Source: Coriobacteriia bacterium
GTDB lineage: Bacteria; Actinomycetota; Coriobacteriia; Coriobacteriales; Atopobiaceae
DNA length: 36,817 nt
NCBI GenBank assembly: GCA_030530145.1
Contig: JAUMVN010000023.1
Coordinates: 1-36,817 of the forward strand
Reading direction: 5' to 3'
Made by a program: the position numbers and the translations under genes. The notes under the pieces are model-generated. The model searched no databases, was not told the DNA's origin, and was given only the letters and a program-made list of their open reading frames with translations. Below, in pieces: positions 32,529-36,817 of the stretch (positions are counted from its first letter, which is position 1; each line of letters opens with the position of its first letter).

Positions 32529-33620
32529 CTATTCCCGGACACGGGCCTTGACGGTCGTCACGCCTTCCTCGCAGGCGAGCTCGATGTCCTCGGCGGCGTG
32601 CTCGGCGAGCTTCCTCGAGAGCCCGTCCATGTCCGCCAGGGGGTCCTCGGGCTCGCCGACCCAGGAGAAAGTGACCTCGCAGGACCCCAGCTTATCGGAG
32701 TGCTCGAGCGAGAACTCCAGCGTCGTCTCCTGGGGGAGCCTGGGCAGGATCGTCTGGAGATACAGCTCCTCGATGACCATCTCGATGCGGTTGACGTAGG
32801 CCGGCGCGAACATCTTCCTCTGAGCGAACTCGCGCACCTGCGTGATGAAGCCGAGGTAGTCGAACGTTGCCGGCGAGAAGGACCTCTTGATGCCGTCGAG
32901 CTGGTTGATGAAGCGGCGCGTGAGCTCGCCCTTGGGGCGATCGAAGATCTCCTCCGGCGTGCCCTCCTCGTAAATGACGCCCTGGTCAAGATAGAAGACG
33001 CGGTTGGAGACGCTGCGCGCGAAGCGCATCTCGTGGGTGACGATGAGCATGGTCATGCCGTCTTGGGCGAGCCGCTTGATGACGGCGAGGACCTCGCCGA
33101 CCATGGTGGGGTCGAGCGCGCTCGTGGGCTCGTCGAAGAGGATGACCTCCGGCTCCATGGCGAGGGTGCGCGCGATGGCCACGCGCTGTTTCTGGCCGCC
33201 GGAGAGCTCGTCGGGCATGGAGTTCTCCTTCTCGGCAAGGCCGACGGCCCGCAGGAGGCGCATGCCGCGCGCGTACGCCTCCTCGCGCGAGAGCCCCAGG
33301 GCCTTCACGGGCGCGTACATGATGTTCTCTATGACGCTCATATGGCGGTAGAGATTGAAGGACTGGAACACCATGCCCATCTTGCGGCGGACGCGCGTGA
33401 GGTCGCGCCCGGCCGCGCCGAGGTCCTCGCCGTCGAAGACGACGGTCCCCGACGTGGGCTCCTCGAGGCGGTTGAGGCACCGCAGCAGGGTCGACTTGCC
33501 GGTGCCGGAGGGGCCGATGATGGAGATGACGTCGCCCTTCTCGACGACGGCGTTGACGTTCCTGAGCGGCGTCGCGTTCTCATAGGCCTTCGAGAGGTGC
33601 CTGATCTCGATCAAGCTCAT
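32529..33620 (-). CDS. Amino-acid ABC transporter ATPase with C-terminal HATPase-like domain
   Basis: The protein has 363 residues. Residues 1-240 are a GlnQ-type importer ATPase: Walker [10 protein letters not shown] (36-44), Q-loop in [12 protein letters not shown], signature LSGGQ (139-143), Walker B VILFDE (159-164) and the switch His in IVTHEM. Residues about 252-362 are extra. They look like a degenerate histidine-kinase/anti-sigma (RsbW/SpoIIAB) ATPase fold: a long helix with [14 protein letters not shown] where such domains have EE...N, then a strand pair, and [20 protein letters not shown] matching the DP..(E)..GL.LI...AD part. The canonical Asn of the N-box is missing. The start ATG overlaps the permease stop (ATGA). 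The family is known; the regulatory reading of the tail is my inference. Confidence 0.85.
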   Translation of the reverse strand: MSLIEIRHLSKAYENATPLRNVNAVVEKGDVISIIGPSGTGKSTLLRCLNRLEEPTSGTVVFDGEDLGAAGRDLTRVRRKMGMVFQSFNLYRHMSVIENIMYAPVKALGLSREEAYARGMRLLRAVGLAEKENSMPDELSGGQKQRVAIARTLAMEPEVILFDEPTSALDPTMVGEVLAVIKRLAQDGMTMLIVTHEMRFARSVSNRVFYLDQGVIYEEGTPEEIFDRPKGELTRRFINQLDGIKRSFSPATFDYLGFITQVREFAQRKMFAPAYVNRIEMVIEELYLQTILPRLPQETTLEFSLEHSDKLGSCEVTFSWVGEPEDPLADMDGLSRKLAEHAAEDIELACEEGVTTVKARVRE

Positions 33621-35203
33621 GCGGCGACACCCGCCTTTCCGCGCCGGGGCCTCGCGACGGCGCGCTTGACGAGCTCCATGCACGCGATGGCGAGGCCCGT
33701 CATGATCAGGTAGACGGCCGTCACGGTGAGGAGCGGGACATAGGCCTCGTAGGTCGTGCTGCGGATGACGTCGCCCGCCTTGGTGAGGTCGGCGACGGCG
33801 ATGTAGCCGACCACGGCCGTGCCCTTCATGAGGCTGATGAGGTCGGCGAAGTAGCCCGTGACCGATGCGCGCGCGGCCTGCGGCAGGACGATGCCCAGGA
33901 AGGTCTGCCGCCTCGTGAGGCCGGACGCCAGGCCCGCCTCCCATTGGCCCTCGTCGACCCCGCGTATGCCTCCCTCGAAGAGCTGCTCGAGGTAAGCGGC
34001 GTAGACCAGCCCGAAGGCGATCGAGGCCACGAGCACATTGTTGAGCTTGGCCGCGGCGAACACGATGTAGTAGAGGACCATCAGGACCACGACGATGGGG
34101 AGCCCCTGCGCGAGGCCCGAGTAGACGCGGGCGGCTGCCCGCGCCGCGCGGCTCCTGCAGAGCGACATGGCGCAGAGCGCGGCGCCAAGGACGTTGGCCA
34201 GCGCGAAGCCTGCGAACGTGATGGCGAGCGTGGTCCCCAGCCCCGAGACGATGCTCTTCCAGCGGTCCTGGTCGAGAAGGGAGCGCCGGATGCTCGCCCA
34301 CAGGGAGCCGTCCTGCCCCTCGGCCTTCTCGCCGCCTTGCTGGCCGCTCGCGGACGCGGCACCCTGGGAGCCGCTGCCCGACGCGCGGACGACCTCGCCG
34401 TCCGCGAAGTCGGATCCGCGCACCAGGGGCACCATCTTCTGGGTGTAGTAGGCGTCCGAGAAGAGCACGCTCTCCGCGCGCTCCGCGGTATAGGAGATCT
34501 GGCCGGCGGCGAAGTCGTAGAACCCCGAGGCGATGCCGCTGAGCATGCCCGAGAAGTCGACGTTGTCGATCTGCAGGCCGTAGCCGTAGGCCTCGCAGAA
34601 GCCCGCCGCGATGGCGATGTCATAGCCCGCGTTCCGCCCGTTGAGGTCCATCGAGAAGGGCTTCATGGTGTTGGTCGTGGCCATGTGCAGGACGCCGTTC
34701 TCGCCGGTCTCGGGGATGTCGACGCTCTCCCAGTCGCGGGGCTGGAGCCAGTACTCCTGGAGCCGCCCGAGCTCCCCGGAGTCGGAGAGGCCCTTGAGGT
34801 ACTCGTTGTACTGCTCGCGCAGGGACTCTCCCTCCCGCGACTTCGGGAAGACGGCGCCGACGTCGTAGTTCGTGAGGGCGACGTCGATGTAGGCCAGGTC
34901 GGGGTACTGCTCCGCCAGGAAGTTGAAGTTGACGGTCGAGAGGGTGAAGAAGTCGATCTTGTCCGCCTGCAGGGCCATCGCGAGGTCGGTCAGGGAGTTG
35001 AAGTAGAGGACCTCGACGTCGCCGACGCGGTTGCGGATGATCTCCTCCTGCGGGGTGCCCGTCATGACGCCCGCGGTCTTGCCGGAGAGCCGCGCCAGCG
35101 CCTCGTCGTCGGAGCCGGCAGCGAGGGCGGGGGCCGCCTGCGCGCAGACGACGAGCGCCGCGGCGAGAAGCGCGCAGAGGGCGCGGAGAATCGCTTTTCT
35201 CAT
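33617..35203 (-). CDS. Fused substrate-binding / permease protein of an amino-acid ABC importer
   Basis: The 528-residue protein has a signal peptide (about 1-30, ending ALAA). Two binding-protein segments follow. The first (about 36-165) looks like lobe 2 and the closing part of a SBP_bac_3 protein ([19 protein letters not shown] to [20 protein letters not shown]). The second (about 175-270) looks like lobe 1 ([38 protein letters not shown]). The lobe order is thus swapped relative to ordinary binding proteins. After a Ser/Gly linker comes a permease domain (about 310-520) with the EAA-loop motif [21 protein letters not shown] prefer ATG 35203, with AGGTGGG before it; GTG 35212 is possible. 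The ATPase gene overlaps its stop. Arg in TAERAES suits an amino-acid ligand. Confidence 0.85.
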   Translation of the reverse strand: MRKAILRALCALLAAALVVCAQAAPALAAGSDDEALARLSGKTAGVMTGTPQEEIIRNRVGDVEVLYFNSLTDLAMALQADKIDFFTLSTVNFNFLAEQYPDLAYIDVALTNYDVGAVFPKSREGESLREQYNEYLKGLSDSGELGRLQEYWLQPRDWESVDIPETGENGVLHMATTNTMKPFSMDLNGRNAGYDIAIAAGFCEAYGYGLQIDNVDFSGMLSGIASGFYDFAAGQISYTAERAESVLFSDAYYTQKMVPLVRGSDFADGEVVRASGSGSQGAASASGQQGGEKAEGQDGSLWASIRRSLLDQDRWKSIVSGLGTTLAITFAGFALANVLGAALCAMSLCRSRAARAAARVYSGLAQGLPIVVVLMVLYYIVFAAAKLNNVLVASIAFGLVYAAYLEQLFEGGIRGVDEGQWEAGLASGLTRRQTFLGIVLPQAARASVTGYFADLISLMKGTAVVGYIAVADLTKAGDVIRSTTYEAYVPLLTVTAVYLIMTGLAIACMELVKRAVARPRRGKAGVAA

Positions 35204-35212
35204 GGCGCCCAC

Positions 35213-36544
35213 CTAGCGGCGCTTGAGGATGGCCACGTTCTCGACGTGGAACGTCTGCGGGAAGAGGTCGACCGGCGTCACCGAGGCGACCTCGAAGGTG
35301 CCCGCCTCCTCGAAGCGCGCGAGGTCGCGGGCGAGGGTGGCGGGGTCGCAGCTCACGTAGGCGACGGCGCGCGCCGGCTGCTCGGAGAGCTGGGCCACGA
35401 CGTCCTCGGCGAGGCCCGCGCGCGGCGGGTCGACGACGATCACGTCCGCGTCGGTGTCGGGGAACTCACGGCCCGCGTCGCCGCCGATGGCGTCGACGTT
35501 GTCGAGGCGCGCCTGCTCGATGTTGCGGCGCAGGTCGCGCACGGCGGGGCCGTAGGACTCGACGGCGGAGACATAGCCCGCGCGCCTCGCGAGCGGCAGC
35601 GTGAAGGTGCCGGCGCCGCAGTAGAGGTCCATGGCCTCCTCGTCCTCGGCGGGGTCGAGCCCCTCCATGACGAGCTCGACGAGGCGCTCGGCGCCCTTGG
35701 TGTTCACCTGGAAGAAGGAGGGGGCGGAGACGCGCATGTGCTGGCCGCCGACGACCTCGCCCCAGGAGCCCTTGCCCGAGAGGACCTCGACGCCGGCGAT
35801 CTTGCGCGCCTTCGCGGGGCCCTTCTGCATCACGCGGACGACCGACGTCGCCTTGACGGCGTCGCCCAGGATCTTCGCGGCCTGGGCGCGCGGGAAGGGG
35901 CCGGGGCGGTCCCAGAGCGCGACCTCGAGCTCCGCTGTGTTCAGGGCCGCGCGGATGCCGACGCGCTCGAGCTCGATCCCGCGCGAGTTCGAGAAGTAGT
36001 TGAGGGCCCCGGAGACGGCCTTGACGTCCTTGGCGTGCTTCTTGGCGAGAAGGGCGCAGCGGTCGACCTTGACGACGCCGTCGCCGGAGGCCGCGTGCAT
36101 GCCGAGCGTGACCTTGCCGTTGACGGTCGTGACCGCGAGCTCGACCTTGTTGCGGTAGCCCCAGGGCTTGCTCGGGGTCTGGATGGGGGAGACGAGCGAC
36201 TCGGCGCGGCCGCGCTCGAGGTGCCCGATCCGCGCGAGCGCGTCGACGACTCCGTCGCGCTTTGCGCGCGCCTGCGCGGGGTAGGCCATCGCGGCCCAGG
36301 GGCAGCCGCCGCAGACGGAGGCGTAGGGGCACTCGGGCGCCACTCGGTCCGGCGACGCCTCGAGCACGGCCGTCGCCCGAGCCTTGAGATAGGTCTTCGC
36401 GGTGGCGGTGACCTCCGCCTCGACGGTGTCCCCGGGGACGGCGCCCGACACGAAGACGGCGCGGCCCTCCTCGTCGTGCGCCACCCCCTCGGGGCTGTAC
36501 CCCATGCGCTCGATCTTCAGCTGAAGCTTGTCTCCTACGGCCAC
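35213..36544 (-). CDS. 23S rRNA/tRNA (uracil-5-)-methyltransferase, TrmA/RlmD family
   Basis: The enzyme transfers a methyl group from SAM to C5 of a uridine in RNA. The 443 residues have an N-terminal TRAM domain (AVGDKLQLKIERMGYSPEGVA) and [4Fe-4S] cysteines in CPYASVCGGCPW (about 72, 78, 81). The fold continues with PSFFQVNTKGAERLVELV, the SAM motif DLYCGAGTFTLPLA, VVDPPRAGL, and the catalytic Cys in YVSCDPATLARDL. Which uridine is modified (U1939- or U747-type) cannot be told. The start is GTG 36542-36544 with GAGGGGG before it. The stop codon TAG directly abuts the next gene's upstream start candidate. Confidence 0.93.
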   Translation of the reverse strand: MAVGDKLQLKIERMGYSPEGVAHDEEGRAVFVSGAVPGDTVEAEVTATAKTYLKARATAVLEASPDRVAPECPYASVCGGCPWAAMAYPAQARAKRDGVVDALARIGHLERGRAESLVSPIQTPSKPWGYRNKVELAVTTVNGKVTLGMHAASGDGVVKVDRCALLAKKHAKDVKAVSGALNYFSNSRGIELERVGIRAALNTAELEVALWDRPGPFPRAQAAKILGDAVKATSVVRVMQKGPAKARKIAGVEVLSGKGSWGEVVGGQHMRVSAPSFFQVNTKGAERLVELVMEGLDPAEDEEAMDLYCGAGTFTLPLARRAGYVSAVESYGPAVRDLRRNIEQARLDNVDAIGGDAGREFPDTDADVIVVDPPRAGLAEDVVAQLSEQPARAVAYVSCDPATLARDLARFEEAGTFEVASVTPVDLFPQTFHVENVAILKRR

Positions 36545-36581
36545 GTTTCCCCCTCGCAGGTGTCGGTTCCCAAACTTTTTT

Positions 36582-36587
36582 ATATTA
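36582..36587 (-). promoter_or_regulatory. -10-like box of the methyltransferase gene
   Basis: On the minus strand TAATAT (36582-36587) lies in a short AT-rich island, 38 bases before the GTG. No -35 box is visible; the position where it should be is occupied by the neighbouring terminator stem. Confidence 0.4.
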
Positions 36588-36595
36588 CGACACGA

Positions 36596-36627
36596 AGGCG
36601 CCCGCGGCGGTCGGGCCGCGGGCGCCT
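36596..36627 (-). terminator. Terminator of the gene entering from the right
   Basis: Positions 36596-36608 and 36615-36627 are perfect 13-base inverted repeats (AGGCGCCCGCGGC and complement) with loop GGTCGG. On the minus strand TTCGTGT follows. It lies 37 bases after the stop codon of the partial gene at the window edge. Confidence 0.8.
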
Positions 36628-36663
36628 CCATGGATTGAGCTTGGGTTCTTGCCGTGCGGGGCG

Positions 36664-36817
36664 CTACCGCTTGCCGAAGAGGGTCTGGATGCCCTCGCCG
36701 ATGAGCGAGAACGCGCGCGAGACGCGGGACCCCTCGCTCTTCGCGCCCGCCGCGGCGTGCGCGGGGCGGCTCGCGGGCGAGGCCGGGGCCGCGGTCGGGG
36801 CGGCGTGGGCCGGGGCC
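36664..36817 (-). CDS. C-terminal end of an unrecognised protein (cut by window edge)
   Basis: On the minus strand the frame is open from the window edge to TAG (36664-36666), giving 50 residues. It starts with an Ala/Pro/His-rich linker and ends in an amphipathic segment SRVSRAFSLIGEGIQTLFGK followed by Arg. Codon use is like its neighbours and a strong terminator follows, so it is probably a real gene end. The visible part is too short and low in complexity to name the family. Confidence 0.55.
   Translation of the reverse strand, partial: APAHAAPTAAPASPASRPAHAAAGAKSEGSRVSRAFSLIGEGIQTLFGKR

Overview
The window is high-GC bacterial DNA, almost entirely coding, with the gene content and gene order of a Gram-positive actinobacterium. 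The best fit is class Coriobacteriia (the gut and oral Collinsella/Olsenella/Atopobium/Eggerthella type of organism). Evidence: the actinobacterial integration host factor (mIHF) sits between pyrF and gmk-rpoZ, GTG and TTG starts are frequent, lepA appears to be leaderless, the pyr operon is of PyrR-attenuator type with a class 1B PyrK/PyrD pair, and a PhoH-YbeY-DgkA-Era-RecO block is present. The genus cannot be fixed from the sequence alone.

Layout. 1-739: terminator and a small lipoprotein. 841-915: tRNA-Asn with its own promoter and terminator. 1060-2679: a two-gene ABC-2 polysaccharide exporter (permease, ATPase). 2728-8205: pyrimidine operon pyrR-pyrB-pyrC-pyrK-pyrD-pyrF, with promoter, PyrR-binding leader and intrinsic attenuator in front and a strong terminator behind. 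8279-10880: mIHF, gmk, rpoZ, thiI. 11138-15250: comEA, comEC, holA (DNA uptake and the clamp-loader delta subunit). 15252-15428: a 45-bp perfect inverted repeat and the rpsT terminator, then rpsT on the minus strand. 15848-20023: lepA, dusB, hemW. 20165-24122: an old-yellow-enzyme-type Fe-S flavoprotein, a dCMP deaminase and a membrane-anchored DnaJ variant. 24214-26771: canonical DnaJ and MtaB. 26840-27238 (minus): a ribbon-helix-helix protein, with an iteron-bearing intergenic region behind its start. 27551-31169: phoH, ybeY, dgkA, era, recO. On the minus strand follow maf, a 41-bp-period repeat array, a small ferredoxin, an amino-acid ABC transporter of two fused proteins, a TrmA/RlmD-type RNA methyltransferase, and the 3' end of an unrecognised gene.

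How it works together. The pyr operon makes UMP de novo from carbamoyl aspartate onward. carA/carB and pyrE are not here, so the carbamoyl-phosphate and orotate phosphoribosyltransferase steps must be encoded elsewhere. Most of the rest is housekeeping: translation quality (lepA, dusB, mtaB, ybeY, era, rpsT, thiI), nucleotide supply (gmk, dCMP deaminase), protein folding, and DNA uptake and repair (comEA, comEC, holA, recO).

The least ordinary parts are: an ABC-transporter ATPase carrying a C-terminal anti-sigma-factor-like HATPase domain, next to a substrate-binding/permease fusion whose binding-protein lobes appear in swapped order; a DnaJ whose second C-terminal domain is replaced by membrane segments; a long perfect palindrome between holA and rpsT; a phased 41-bp repeat array upstream of maf; and a TTGCACAA/TTGCACCAACC motif pair found both upstream of the ribbon-helix-helix gene and at the start of dusB.
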